NCBI RefSeq assembly: GCF_030283205.1
Contig: NZ_JASNWF010000035.1
Span: 19,487 to 83,486 of the forward strand
DNA from: Actinomadura opuntiae
GTDB lineage: Bacteria > Actinomycetota > Actinomycetes > Streptosporangiales > Streptosporangiaceae
Reading direction: 5' to 3'
Length of the DNA stretch: 64,000 nucleotides
How positions within the stretch are numbered: position 1 is the first letter of the stretch; each line of letters starts with the position of its first letter. The notes beneath the pieces are model-generated. The model had not been told where the DNA came from, did no database searches, and was given only the letters and a program-made list of their open reading frames with translations. Positions 12,205 through 20,567 of this stretch are shown here, one piece after another. The position numbers and the translations under genes are program-made.

Positions 12205-13161
12205 TCACTTGCCGATGAAGCCCTTCGACTGGAGCCAGGTCTGCGCGACGTCCGTAGGCTCCTTGCCCTTGATGTCGACCTCGCCGTTGAGCGTCTGCAG
12301 GACGGAGTCGCTGAGCGCCGCCGCGACCGGGTTCATGATCTTCTCGATGGCGGGATGGTCCTTGTACACCGAATCGCGCAGCGTGAGCGCCGGGTTGTAG
12401 ACGGGGAAGAACTTCTTGTCGTCTGGGATCGAGGTGAGGCCGAGCGCCTTGATGCGCCCGTCAGTGGTGGCGACCTCACCGAAGTTGCACGGCTTCCCCT
12501 TGCCGATGGCGTCGTAGATGGCTCCTTCCGCAAGGGTCGCGACCGCCGACTTCGGCAGCGTGAACCCGTACGCCTTCTGCAGCCCCGGCCATCCGTCGCT
12601 GCGTCCGGCGAACTCGCTCGCGACGCAGGTACCTGCCTTCGCCGGATCGGTGTGCGCGAGTTTCGCGTAGCCGGACAGGTTCGTGATGCCGAGCTGCTGC
12701 ATCGTCGTGGTCTTCACCGCGATCGCGTAAGTGTTGTTCGCTGGCGCGGCCGCCAGCCATTTCACGTGGTTCTTACCGAGGTCCTGCTGCGCGACGGCCT
12801 GGTACTGCTCGGTCGGATTGTTGAGCGGCTTGGTCTGCTTGAGGTAATTGATCCAGGCCGTCCCGGTGTACTCCCAGTACATGTCGATGCCGCCGGACGT
12901 CAGCGCGGCGCGCGTGGTGTTGCTGCCCTGCAGCCCGCACTTCTCCTTGACGGTCGCGCCCGCCGACCGCAGCGCCAGCGCCGTGATCTGGCACAGGACG
13001 AGCTGCTCGGTGAACTCCTTGCCGCCGACGGTGACGGTGGCGCCCTTCAGCGAGTTGCCCTTGGCGAGGCTGCCCGCCTCGGCACCGGTGCCGGACGAGC
13101 TGAAGCACCCGGCGGTCAGGCCGACGGCGGTGACGGAGGCGACGATCGGGAGCAGGCGCAT
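12205..13161 (-). CDS. Glycine betaine/choline-type ABC substrate-binding lipoprotein
   Basis: OpuAC/ProX-OsmF-family binding protein of 318 residues that would present a quaternary-amine osmolyte or choline to the permeases encoded just upstream. Signal peptide MRLLPIVASVTAVGLTAG with lipobox TAGC (Cys19). Type signatures are VTVGGKEFTEQLVLCQI at about residue 45, the ligand-cage region MYWEYTGTAWINYL and late PVYNPALTLRD. ATG 13161 has GAGGAG 7-8 nt upstream. It is the last gene of a four-gene importer operon (15812 down to 12205), 22 bp after the second permease gene. Confidence 0.94.
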   Translation of the reverse strand: MRLLPIVASVTAVGLTAGCFSSSGTGAEAGSLAKGNSLKGATVTVGGKEFTEQLVLCQITALALRSAGATVKEKCGLQGSNTTRAALTSGGIDMYWEYTGTAWINYLKQTKPLNNPTEQYQAVAQQDLGKNHVKWLAAAPANNTYAIAVKTTTMQQLGITNLSGYAKLAHTDPAKAGTCVASEFAGRSDGWPGLQKAYGFTLPKSAVATLAEGAIYDAIGKGKPCNFGEVATTDGRIKALGLTSIPDDKKFFPVYNPALTLRDSVYKDHPAIEKIMNPVAAALSDSVLQTLNGEVDIKGKEPTDVAQTWLQSKGFIGK

Positions 13162-13183
13162 GGTGACTCTCCTCGAAGGGGGT

Positions 13184-13966
13184 TCAGACGCCGCGCGGGC
13201 GCAGGTAGTGCTCGACGATGCCGATGAGCCAGTCCGCCGCCATCGCGAGCACGGCGGTCAGGACGCTGCCGGTGAGCAGGATCGGGGTCCGGTTCAGCGC
13301 GATGCCGGTGTTGATGAGGTCGCCGAGCCCGCCCGCGTTGGTGAACGCGGCCAGCGTCGCGGTCCCCACGTTGAGGATGACCGCGACCCGGACGCTGGCG
13401 AGGATCACCGGCACGGCCAGCGGCAGCTCCACGCGCAGCAGCACGGCGGTCCGCGACAGGCCGATGCCGCGCCCCGCGTCGATCAGCGAGCGGTCCACGC
13501 CCTGCAGGCCGACCATGGTGTTGCGCAGCACCGGCAGCGCGGACACGAGGATGAGCGCGATCACCGCCTTCTGGAAGCCGATGCCGACCGTGACGGCGAG
13601 CAGCACCAGCACCCCGATGGACGGGACGGCCTGCCCGACGTTCGCCAGCGCGAGGAACGGCGCGGCCAGCGGGCGCAGCCCCGGCCTGGTCAGCAGCACG
13701 CCGAGCGGGATCGCGATGGCGAGCACGAGGGCCGTCGACGCCGCCACCAGCTCGATGTGCTCCACGAACCGCTGGATGATCACGTCCCGGTTGATCGACC
13801 GCCGCTCGATCGCGTCCAGGTGCCGCCCGCGCAGGTAGACGAAGAGCGCGGCCGTCGCCAGCACCAGAACGGCCGGCGTCGCGGCCACACCGGCGGCCGA
13901 ACGCCCCACCGCCCGCGCGCCGCCGCGCTCGTCCGCGCGCCCGTCGAGCACCGTCGTGACGCTCAC
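13184..13966 (-). CDS. Glycine betaine/choline-type ABC permease (second)
   Basis: Inner-membrane permease of the OpuBB/ProW type, 260 residues with about six helices; one lies near residues 31-47 (AVLVLATAALFVYL). The cytoplasmic EAA-like coupling loop reads GLQGVDRSLIDAGRGIGLSRTAVLLRVELP with the expected Gly-x9-Leu-P spacing. The start overlaps the stop of the ATPase gene by ATGA (13963-13966). It is longer at its N-terminus than its sister permease at 15168-15812, with which it should form a heterodimeric channel. Confidence 0.93.
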   Translation of the reverse strand: MSVTTVLDGRADERGGARAVGRSAAGVAATPAVLVLATAALFVYLRGRHLDAIERRSINRDVIIQRFVEHIELVAASTALVLAIAIPLGVLLTRPGLRPLAAPFLALANVGQAVPSIGVLVLLAVTVGIGFQKAVIALILVSALPVLRNTMVGLQGVDRSLIDAGRGIGLSRTAVLLRVELPLAVPVILASVRVAVILNVGTATLAAFTNAGGLGDLINTGIALNRTPILLTGSVLTAVLAMAADWLIGIVEHYLRPRGV

Positions 13967-15171
13967 CGCCGCCCACCCTCCCCGTCCGGCCCCCGCATCA
14001 ACGCCGCCCCACCACTTCCCAAAGGCTCGTTGGTACTGGTCGGCCCGCTGGTACGCGGCACTTCGCCGGTGCGCGAGGCCTCATCGGACCGCGACACCTC
14101 CCCGGAACGCGGCACCTCACCGGAACGCGGCACCTCACCGGAACGCGGGACCTCACCGGAACGCGGCGCCTCCCCAGTGCGCGAGGCTTCCCCGGACCGC
14201 GGCGCCTCCCCGGACCGTGGGGTTTCTCGGACGATCGTGGACCAGGAGACGGCGCCGGCGGGACGGCCGTCCTCGTCCAGGACGACCGCGCCCTCGTCTC
14301 CGTGCCGCAGCATGGCGTCGAGCGCCTCGTAGAGGCTCTGGTCCGCACGCACGCTGGTCGAGACGGTGCCGACGGCCTCGACCGGCACCAGCTCGATGGA
14401 CCCGACCTCGACCAGCCGGAGCCGGCGCATCGCGGCGCCCGATCCGACGAACGAGGCGACGAACTCGTCCGCGGGTTCGGCGAGGATCGCCGCGGGCGCG
14501 TCGTACTGGACCAGGCGGCCGTGCTGGCCCAGCATCGCGATGCGGTCGCCGAGCTTGAGCGCCTCGGTCAGGTCGTGCGTGACCAGCACGATCGTCTTGC
14601 CGATCCGTGCCTGCAGCTCCAGGAAGGCGTCCTGGAGCCGCTCCCGGGTGATGGGGTCGATCGCGCCGAACGGCTCGTCCATCAGCATCGCGGGCGGGTC
14701 GGCGGCGAGGGCGCGGGCCACGCCGACGCGCTGCTGCTGCCCGCCCGACAGCTCCTTGGGGTAGCGGCTCCGGTACGTCCCCGGGTCGAGGCCGACCATG
14801 TCGAGCAGCTCGTCGACGCGGGCGCGGACGCGCTTCTTGTCCCAGCCGAGCGTGCGCGGGATGAGCCCGATGTTCGCGGCGATCGTCATGTGCGGGAACA
14901 GCCCGACCTGCTGGATGACGTAGCCGATGCGGCGCCGGAGCCGGTCGGGGTCGACGCGGGTGACGTCCTCGCCGTCGAGGAAGATCCGCCCCTCGGTCGG
15001 TTCGATCAGCCGGTTGATGAGCCGCAGCGTGGTCGTCTTGCCGCAGCCCGACGGCCCGAGCAGCACCACGATCTCGCCCTCGCGGACGCTCAGCGTCAGC
15101 CCGTCCACGGCCGGCGCGGCCTGCCCCGGGTAGCGCTTGGTGACCCCGTCGAGGCGGATCATCTCCTTCAT
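13963..15171 (-). CDS. Glycine betaine/choline-type ABC ATPase with repeat tail
   Basis: ATPase subunit of the osmolyte importer, 402 residues. Walker A GPSGCGKTT lies near residues 39-47, signature LSGGQQQR near 140, Walker B AMLMDEP near 163 and the switch His in VTHD near 196. After residue about 250 comes a CBS-type segment (ADQSLYEALDAMLRHGDEGAVVLDEDG), as in OpuA-family ATPases where CBS domains sense ionic strength. The tail, residues about 315-372, is ten tandem hexapeptides of the form E-[AV]-[PS]-R-[ST]-G, followed by a Gly/Ser/Pro-rich end. Such a tail is not part of the family fold. Start overlaps the first permease stop (ATGA, 15168-15171). Confidence 0.95.
   Translation of the reverse strand: MKEMIRLDGVTKRYPGQAAPAVDGLTLSVREGEIVVLLGPSGCGKTTTLRLINRLIEPTEGRIFLDGEDVTRVDPDRLRRRIGYVIQQVGLFPHMTIAANIGLIPRTLGWDKKRVRARVDELLDMVGLDPGTYRSRYPKELSGGQQQRVGVARALAADPPAMLMDEPFGAIDPITRERLQDAFLELQARIGKTIVLVTHDLTEALKLGDRIAMLGQHGRLVQYDAPAAILAEPADEFVASFVGSGAAMRRLRLVEVGSIELVPVEAVGTVSTSVRADQSLYEALDAMLRHGDEGAVVLDEDGRPAGAVSWSTIVRETPRSGEAPRSGEASRTGEAPRSGEVPRSGEVPRSGEVPRSGEVSRSDEASRTGEVPRTSGPTSTNEPLGSGGAALMRGPDGEGGRR
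14049..14228. repeat. 18-bp coding minisatellite, about ten copies
   Basis: Tandem 18-bp units (plus-strand form CGGAACGCGGCACCTCAC with variants) inside the ABC ATPase gene. Three central units are nearly identical and the flanking ones diverge (for example GTGCGCGAGGC-type units). They encode the ten hexapeptides of the ATPase tail. The in-frame 18-bp unit allows gain or loss of copies without a frameshift. Confidence 0.85.
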
Positions 15172-15812
15172 CGCACGCCCCTCGGGGTGGTCAGCCGCAG
15201 CACGACGGCGAACAGCAGGTCCAGGGCGAGCGCCAGCAGCGCGACGCCGATCGTGCCGGCGAGCGTGTCGTTCAGCGCGTTCGCGCCGCCGATCCGCGAC
15301 AGCCCGCCGAAGATCAGCTCGCCGAGGCCGGGGCCGGCGACGGCGGCGGCGATCGCGGCGATCGCGACCGTCATGATCGTGGCGACCCGGACGCCGGTGA
15401 GCACGACCGGCCAGGCCAGCGGGAGCCGGATCCGCAGCATCCGGCTCGCCCGGCCCATCCCCATCCCGCGGGCGGCCTCCTCGACCGCGCCCGGCACCGA
15501 CTCCAGCCCGGTGATGGTGTTGCGCAGGATCGGGAACACCGCGTACAGCACCAGCGCGGTGATCGTCGGCGCGAGCCCCAGCCCGAACAGCGGGATCAGC
15601 AGCCCGAACAGCGCCAGCGACGGGACGGTCAGCATCGTGCCGGTGACGCCGAGCGCGAGCCGGCTCACCCGCGGGCGGCCCTCCACCGCGATGCCGAGGC
15701 CGATCCCGATCACCGCCGCGATGCCGACCGCGATCAGCACCACCTCGGCGTGCTCGGCCATCTGCCGGGCGATCGTCGGCCACCGGTCGGCGAGGTAGTC
15801 GGAGAAGCTCAT
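15168..15812 (-). CDS. Glycine betaine/choline-type ABC permease (first)
   Basis: OpuBB/ProW-type permease, 214 residues, first gene of the osmolyte importer operon. It begins MSFSDYLADRWPTIARQMAEH, the usual amphipathic lead-in, then about five to six membrane helices (VVLIAVGIAAVIGIGLGIAV, LALFGLLIPLFGLGLAPTITALVLYAV). The coupling loop reads GLESVPGAVEEAARGMGMGRASRMLRIRLP. It overlaps the ATPase start by 4 bp. A 141-bp gap separates it from the PucR-type gene upstream on the same strand, which might regulate it. Confidence 0.94.
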   Translation of the reverse strand: MSFSDYLADRWPTIARQMAEHAEVVLIAVGIAAVIGIGLGIAVEGRPRVSRLALGVTGTMLTVPSLALFGLLIPLFGLGLAPTITALVLYAVFPILRNTITGLESVPGAVEEAARGMGMGRASRMLRIRLPLAWPVVLTGVRVATIMTVAIAAIAAAVAGPGLGELIFGGLSRIGGANALNDTLAGTIGVALLALALDLLFAVVLRLTTPRGVR

Positions 15813-15953
15813 GCGCGCCCTCCGTCTCTCGGCGGCGGGGGCGGGGGAACCGGGGCGAGGACGGTCAGGCGGGCGTCTCCCATATCAGAAGAGGCTGCCT
15901 ACGGGTGATCAGTATGGCAAGAAAAGTCAGGACACAGATCTGTTAACCGGGAC

Positions 15954-16991
15954 TCAGCCGGGTTCGTCCCGCAGGTGACGCAGCAGCAACGCCAGCTCCA
16001 GCCGCAACCGGCCACCCGGCGCGTGGAAGGAGAACCCGAGGTGCCGCTCCGCCTGCGCCAGCCGCGCGGCGATCGTGCTGTGGTGCCGGTGCACGCGGGC
16101 GGCGGCCTTGCGGGTCGACCCCGTCGCGCAGAACGCGACCAGTACCTCCAGGACGTCGTCGCCGTGCGGTTCGGCGGCGAGCCGGTCCAGCGCGGCCACG
16201 TCCGCGACCTCGGCGATGTCGGCGGGACGCAGCCGCGCGGCGACCGCGGCCAGCCCGCCGAGCCGGTCGTGGCGCACCACCGCGGGCAGCCCGTCGCCGA
16301 GCGTGGTGAACCGCAGCGCGGCCCGCGCCCGCCGCCACGCCTCCGGCGCCTCGACGCCCGGCAGCGCGGGCCCCACCCCGATCCGCGCCCCGTGCGGCGG
16401 CCGCCGCTCCAGCTCGGCCGGGACCTCGCGGGTCAGGACGGCGTGCATGCGGCCGGGCGACGCGGCCCGCGCGTCCCGGCCGAGGGCGCCGAGCACGGCT
16501 TGCACGCCGGTGCCGGTGCCGGCGACGGCCAGCACGTGCAGCGGGGCGGCGGGCTCGAAGCGCAGCGTCCGCAGGGCGCGGGACCGGTCGACCTCCGCGG
16601 CGTCCGCCGACAGCACCAGCTCCACCAGCGCGGCGTCGTCCGGCTCGTCGCGCCCGTTCTCCAGCAGGACCGCGGCGGCGATCGCGAACCGTTCGAGCAC
16701 GATGTCGTCCAGCGGGAGCGGCGTGCCGGCCCGCTCCAGCCACACGCGTCCGGTCTCGGAGAATTCCCGGACGGCCCGCTCCTGCGCGCCCGCGCCGGGT
16801 TCCGAGCGCAGTGACACGCCGCGCGCCGGGTCGGCGAGCCCGGCGGGGCATTCGGCGAGCGTCGCGGTGGCGCGCACCAGCGCACGGGGGCTCGCGCGCC
16901 CGGCGATCAGCCGGTCGAAGAAGCCGATCACCCGGACGGCGTTCTCCGCGTCGGCGTCCAGCCCCGACAACCGCAGGAGCAGCCCCTTCAT
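15954..16991 (-). CDS. PucR/CdaR-type helix-turn-helix regulator
   Basis: About 345 residues. The C-terminal end carries the PucR-family DNA-binding module: VLVAFCATGSTRKAAARVHRHHSTIAARLAQAERHLG, a helix-turn-helix in which ATGSTRKAAARVHRHHST is characteristic. The middle is a GGDEF-like degenerate region (EAWRRARAALRFTTLGDGLPAVV). I chose ATG 16991 because a -10 element TACGAT lies 6 nt upstream on the minus strand (17003-16998) and no ribosome site is visible, so the mRNA may be leaderless; GTG at 17009 is the alternative. It precedes the osmolyte importer operon and is divergent from an esterase gene; either may be its target. Confidence 0.85.
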   Translation of the reverse strand: MKGLLLRLSGLDADAENAVRVIGFFDRLIAGRASPRALVRATATLAECPAGLADPARGVSLRSEPGAGAQERAVREFSETGRVWLERAGTPLPLDDIVLERFAIAAAVLLENGRDEPDDAALVELVLSADAAEVDRSRALRTLRFEPAAPLHVLAVAGTGTGVQAVLGALGRDARAASPGRMHAVLTREVPAELERRPPHGARIGVGPALPGVEAPEAWRRARAALRFTTLGDGLPAVVRHDRLGGLAAVAARLRPADIAEVADVAALDRLAAEPHGDDVLEVLVAFCATGSTRKAAARVHRHHSTIAARLAQAERHLGFSFHAPGGRLRLELALLLRHLRDEPG

Positions 16992-16997
16992 GGACGG

Positions 16998-17003
16998 ATC
17001 GTA
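16998..17003 (-). promoter_or_regulatory. Candidate leaderless -10 element of the PucR-type gene
   Basis: TACGAT (TANNNT consensus) on the minus strand, six nucleotides before ATG 16991. This spacing puts the transcription start at the start codon. No good -35 is evident, as often for actinobacterial leaderless promoters. Confidence 0.35.
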
Positions 17004-17113
17004 CGACACCCGACGAACGGCGGATTCCGGAAGGCGTTCCCCGGCGGATGGCGGCTGGGCAAGCCTCGCGGCGGCGGCGAAACTGTCGGTCAGCCGCCGA
17101 GAGGAGCCCGACA

Positions 17114-18067
17114 GTGACGTACGCCTTCGACCCGGAGCTCGCGCCCTGGATCGCCATGATCCCCGAGATCACGCTGACCGATCCCGTCCGGATGCGGCAG
17201 GCCGACGAGCAGCTCCTCGGCGCGCGGCCCCGGTACGAGCCGCCCGTCCCGGTCGAGGTCCGCGACGTCTCCGTGCCCGGCGACGGCACGGCCGTCCCGG
17301 TGCGGATCTTCACTCCGTCCGCCGCCACCGGCCCGCTGCCCGGCCTGGTCTACATCCACGGCGGCGGGTTCGTCCTCGGCAGCGTCGACGCCTTCCACGA
17401 CGACGCGCTGTGCATCGCCGCCGAGGTCGGCGCGGTGGTGCTGTCCGTGGAGTACCGGCTCGCGCCCGAGCATCCGTTCCCGGCCGGTCTGGAGGACTGC
17501 TACACCGCGCTGACCTGGACCGCCGCCAACGCCGCCGACCTCGGCATCGACCCGGACCGGCTCGCGGTCGGCGGGGAGAGCGCCGGCGGCGGCCTGTCGG
17601 CCGCGACCGCGCTGCTGGCCCGCGACCGGGGCGGCCCCGCCCTGTGCTTCCAGCTCCTCGGCATCCCCGAGCTCGACGACCGCCTCGACACCCCCTCGAT
17701 GCGCGCCTACATCGACACCCCCATCTGGAACCGCCCGAACGCCGAGCTGAGCTGGGACTACTACCTCGGCGAAGGCGTCCGCGGCACCGCCGGGGTCTCC
17801 CCCTACGCCGCGCCCGCCCGCGCCGAGGACCTCACCGGCCTGCCGCCCGCCTACGTCACCACCTGCGAGTTCGACCCGCTGCGCGACGAGGGCCTCGCCT
17901 ACGCGCTCCGCCTCGTCCAGTCGGGCGTCGGCACCGAGGTGCACCACTACCCGGGCACCTTCCACGGCTCGTCCCTGATCTCCGACGCCGCCGTCTCCCG
18001 CCGCATGGCCGCCGACCGCCTCAACGCACTCCGCCGCGCCCTCCACACGGCCAAGCAACCCATCTGA
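17114..18067 (+). CDS. Alpha/beta-hydrolase (hormone-sensitive-lipase-type esterase)
   Basis: Carboxylesterase of the HSL/lipase family IV, 317 residues. The oxyanion-hole motif YIHGGGFVLGS lies near residues 80-90, the nucleophile elbow GGESAGGGLS near 155, the catalytic Asp in CEFDPLRDEG near 258 and the catalytic His in YPGTFHGS near 290. The family hydrolyses short acyl esters; substrate unknown. GTG start at 17114 with GAGAGGAG upstream. It is divergent from the PucR-type regulator and meets the ferredoxin-reductase gene tail to tail with a 10-bp gap. Confidence 0.93.
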   Translation: MTYAFDPELAPWIAMIPEITLTDPVRMRQADEQLLGARPRYEPPVPVEVRDVSVPGDGTAVPVRIFTPSAATGPLPGLVYIHGGGFVLGSVDAFHDDALCIAAEVGAVVLSVEYRLAPEHPFPAGLEDCYTALTWTAANAADLGIDPDRLAVGGESAGGGLSAATALLARDRGGPALCFQLLGIPELDDRLDTPSMRAYIDTPIWNRPNAELSWDYYLGEGVRGTAGVSPYAAPARAEDLTGLPPAYVTTCEFDPLRDEGLAYALRLVQSGVGTEVHHYPGTFHGSSLISDAAVSRRMAADRLNALRRALHTAKQPI

Positions 18068-18077
18068 GCCGAGACGC

Positions 18078-19010
18078 TCACAGTTCCAAGGTCAGGCGAG
18101 GGGTGCGGGCGCGCGAGACGCAGATCATCATGAATCCGCCGTCCGCGCGCTCGGCCTCGGTGAGCACGGAGTCACGGTGGTCGGGCTCACCGTCGAGGAC
18201 GGCGGTCTCGCAGGTGCCGCACGTGCCCTCGCGGCACGAGGACAGGACGGTGACGCCCGCCTCCTCGACCGTCTCCAGGATCGAGCGTCCGGCCTCGATC
18301 TTCAGCGTGCGGCCGCTGAGCGCGAGTTCGACCTCGAACGGCTCGTCCGGGCCGGTGACGGGTTTGGCCGCGAACCGCTCGGTGCGCAGCGCGCCCGGCA
18401 TGCACCGCTCCTCGACCGCCGCGAGCATCGGCTCGGGGCCGCAGCAGTAGACGAGGGTCCCCGGCGCGAGGCCCGACAGCGCGGCGTCGAGGTCGGGGAG
18501 TCCGAACTCGTCCTGCGGCCGCACGTCGACCCGGTCCCCGTAGCAGGACAGCTCGTCCAGGAAGGCCATCGCCGTCCGCCGCCGCCCGCCGTACAGCAGC
18601 CGCCAGTCCGCGCCCGCCGCGTGGGCGGCGGCCACCATGGGCAGGATCGGCGTGATGCCGATGCCTCCGGCCAGGAACAGGTAGCCGGGTGCGTCCTCCA
18701 AGGCGAAGTGGTTGCGCGGGCCGCGTGCCACCAGGCAGTCGCCGATGCCCAGCCGCTCATGGACGAACGTCGACCCGGGCCCCTCCTTGAGCACGCCGAG
18801 CCGCCATGCCCGCTCGTCGGCCGGATCGCCGCACAGGGAGTACTGCCGCTCCAGACCACCGGGCAACAGCAGGTCGACGTGCGCCCCGGGCCGCCAGGAC
18901 GGCAGCACGCCACCATCGGCGGCGCGCAGCGTCAGCCCCACGACGCCTTCAGCGAGGTCCGTCCTTTCCTGGACGACGACCTCCGTCTCGACGGTGATCT
19001 GCTCGGCCAC
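18078..19010 (-). CDS. PDR/VanB-type oxidoreductase (FMN, NADH, 2Fe-2S)
   Basis: Reductase component of a Rieske or P450 oxygenase, 310 residues in the order flavin domain, NAD domain, C-terminal ferredoxin. Flavin motif ERQYSLCGDP near residues 74-83; nucleotide motifs GGIGITPILPM near 130 and VYCCGPEPML near 206; cluster motif SSCREGTCGTCETAVLDGE near 255 plus the last Cys in MMICVSRA. GTG start at 19010 follows GGAGG. No oxygenase partner is encoded next to it in the window, so its electron acceptor is unknown (vanillate-demethylase-type partners are usual in the family). Confidence 0.94.
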   Translation of the reverse strand: MAEQITVETEVVVQERTDLAEGVVGLTLRAADGGVLPSWRPGAHVDLLLPGGLERQYSLCGDPADERAWRLGVLKEGPGSTFVHERLGIGDCLVARGPRNHFALEDAPGYLFLAGGIGITPILPMVAAAHAAGADWRLLYGGRRRTAMAFLDELSCYGDRVDVRPQDEFGLPDLDAALSGLAPGTLVYCCGPEPMLAAVEERCMPGALRTERFAAKPVTGPDEPFEVELALSGRTLKIEAGRSILETVEEAGVTVLSSCREGTCGTCETAVLDGEPDHRDSVLTEAERADGGFMMICVSRARTPRLTLEL

Positions 19011-19172
19011 GGGCCCTCCTTCGCGTTCGGCGTCGCCCCGACCCTCGCCGCTCGCCCACCCGTGCAACACCCCGCCTTCCGCCGAACGGAAGCCCTCCCC
19101 CCGGCGCTGTGGCGCTGTCGGAGGTGCGGCCTAGGGTGCTGAAAGCATCCATCATGGGGAGGGGCCGGCGGC

Positions 19173-19538
19173 ATGGACGTTCTCGAGCAGGTCCGGGAGA
19201 TCTGCATGGCGATGCCGGAGGCGACCGAGAAGCCGTTCGGCGGTCATACGTCGCCCTCCTTCCGTGTTCGCGACAAGCTGTTCGTGATGACCAGCGAGGA
19301 CGGCTCGTCCATGATGTTCAAGGCGGGCCCGGGCGTGCAGGAGGCCCTGGTCTCGGAAAGCCCGGAGCGCTTCTTCGTCCCGAAGTACGTCGGCGCCAAA
19401 GGCTGGGTCGGCGCCCGCCTGGACGTCGAGCAGGACTGGAAGGAACTGGCGGAGCTCATCGAGGACAGCTATCGCCTGATCGCTCCCAAGCGGCTCGCGG
19501 CACTCCTCGACACGCCCGGCAACGCTCCCCGCCAATAA
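19173..19538 (+). CDS. MmcQ/YjbR-family protein
   Basis: A 121-residue protein of the YjbR (CyaY-like fold) family: MPEATEKPFGGHTSPSFRVRDKLFVM, then FFVPKYVGAKGWVGARLD and the final helix LIEDSYRLIAPKRLAALL all match the family pattern. Members are described as double-wing DNA-binding-like but no firm function is established. ATG 19173 follows GGGGAGGGG at 19154-19162. Divergent from the VanB-type reductase. Confidence 0.9.
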   Translation: MDVLEQVREICMAMPEATEKPFGGHTSPSFRVRDKLFVMTSEDGSSMMFKAGPGVQEALVSESPERFFVPKYVGAKGWVGARLDVEQDWKELAELIEDSYRLIAPKRLAALLDTPGNAPRQ

Positions 19539-19548
19539 GGCACCTCCC

Positions 19549-20490
19549 TCACCAAGGTCTTCGCTTTCGGCAGGCGGGTAGGCCGCCGGTTCTTCGAGTG
19601 AGGGCGGTCAGGCGGGCGGTGATGCGTTCCATGGTCGCGGGGTCGGGGTTCCAGCCGCGCTGGAGCAGAGCGGTCAGAAGCGCCTCCAGGTAGGGGCCCG
19701 GGCGGGACAGGAAGAGCTTGGTGACGGGGATGATCTGCCAGCCCATCTCCTTGGAGAGCCAGCGCCGGCGGCCTTCGTCGTGGGCGCGGGCCGTGCGGCC
19801 TGTGTGGTGGCGTTCTCCGTCGTACTCCATGCCGACGCGGTAGTCCTCGTAGCCGAGGTCGACGTAGAACCAGCGGTCATCCGGCCCGGCGACCGGGATC
19901 TGCGTGCGCGGGCGCGGGAATCCGGCGTCGACGATGGCCGTCCGGGTCCAGCTCTCGCCGGGTGAGGCCGCGCCCTGGTCGCCGAGGCGCAGGAGGTCGC
20001 GCAGCCGCCTGTTGCCGCGGTAGCCCTCCAGGGTGCGGGCCATGGTCCTGAGTTCATCGGTGTCGACTCCCTGTCTGAGGAACTGGTCGAGTGCGGCGAC
20101 CGCTTCGGCGCGCGGAAGCCAGCGCGTGCAGTCGAGAGCGGTCCGGGTGCGGGAGGTGACGCGCACGCCCGCCCTCTCCTCGATGTGGCCGGACGGCAGG
20201 TCGACGTGCTCGGCGGTCAGGGGCGGGCCCGTCGCGCACTCGGCGGGCCGCGGGGTGATGAGTTCGACGTCCCAGTCGGTCTCGCTCACTCCTGGCGGGA
20301 GGACGTCGATGCCCCAGATCCACGCGGCGCTGCGGCGGGCGATGACCGCGTCGGGCGGAAGGAGCCGGCTGAGCGCGGCGGCCCGGTCGGTGAGCGAGGA
20401 GCCGCGGTCAGCACCGAAGTAGATGCCGGGGCCTACGGGGACGACCGAGTCGGCGGACGTCCGCTTCCAGGTGACGCTGTATCCGTTCAT
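19549..20490 (-). CDS. DUF559-type endonuclease-fold protein with AbiEi-like N-terminus
   Basis: About 313 residues. The N-terminal half (ALSRLLPPDAVIARRSAAWIWGID, later TSRTRTALDCTRWLPRAEAVAALDQFLR) matches the winged-helix region shared by AbiEi-type antitoxins and many actinobacterial DUF559 proteins. The C-terminal half shows the very-short-patch-repair-like nuclease core: WFYVDLGYEDYRVGMEYDGERHH, with the Asp and Glu expected of the active site, followed by a conserved WQIIPVTK. The role (nuclease, defence or housekeeping) is not established. ATG 20490 or GTG 20496; neither has a clear ribosome site. Confidence 0.8.
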   Translation of the reverse strand: MNGYSVTWKRTSADSVVPVGPGIYFGADRGSSLTDRAAALSRLLPPDAVIARRSAAWIWGIDVLPPGVSETDWDVELITPRPAECATGPPLTAEHVDLPSGHIEERAGVRVTSRTRTALDCTRWLPRAEAVAALDQFLRQGVDTDELRTMARTLEGYRGNRRLRDLLRLGDQGAASPGESWTRTAIVDAGFPRPRTQIPVAGPDDRWFYVDLGYEDYRVGMEYDGERHHTGRTARAHDEGRRRWLSKEMGWQIIPVTKLFLSRPGPYLEALLTALLQRGWNPDPATMERITARLTALTRRTGGLPACRKRRPW

Positions 20491-20567
20491 GTCCACCGAT
20501 GATGGCCGCCCCGCCCGTCCGGTGATAGGGCACCGCGAAAATGTGGATAACTTCGGATCACCCCAGT

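Noticed and set aside
13963..15783. A 606-codon frame joining the ABC ATPase to upstream sequence
   Set aside because: The first 204 codons are an out-of-frame shadow of the permease gene; the ATPase starts at ATG 15171 overlapping the permease stop.
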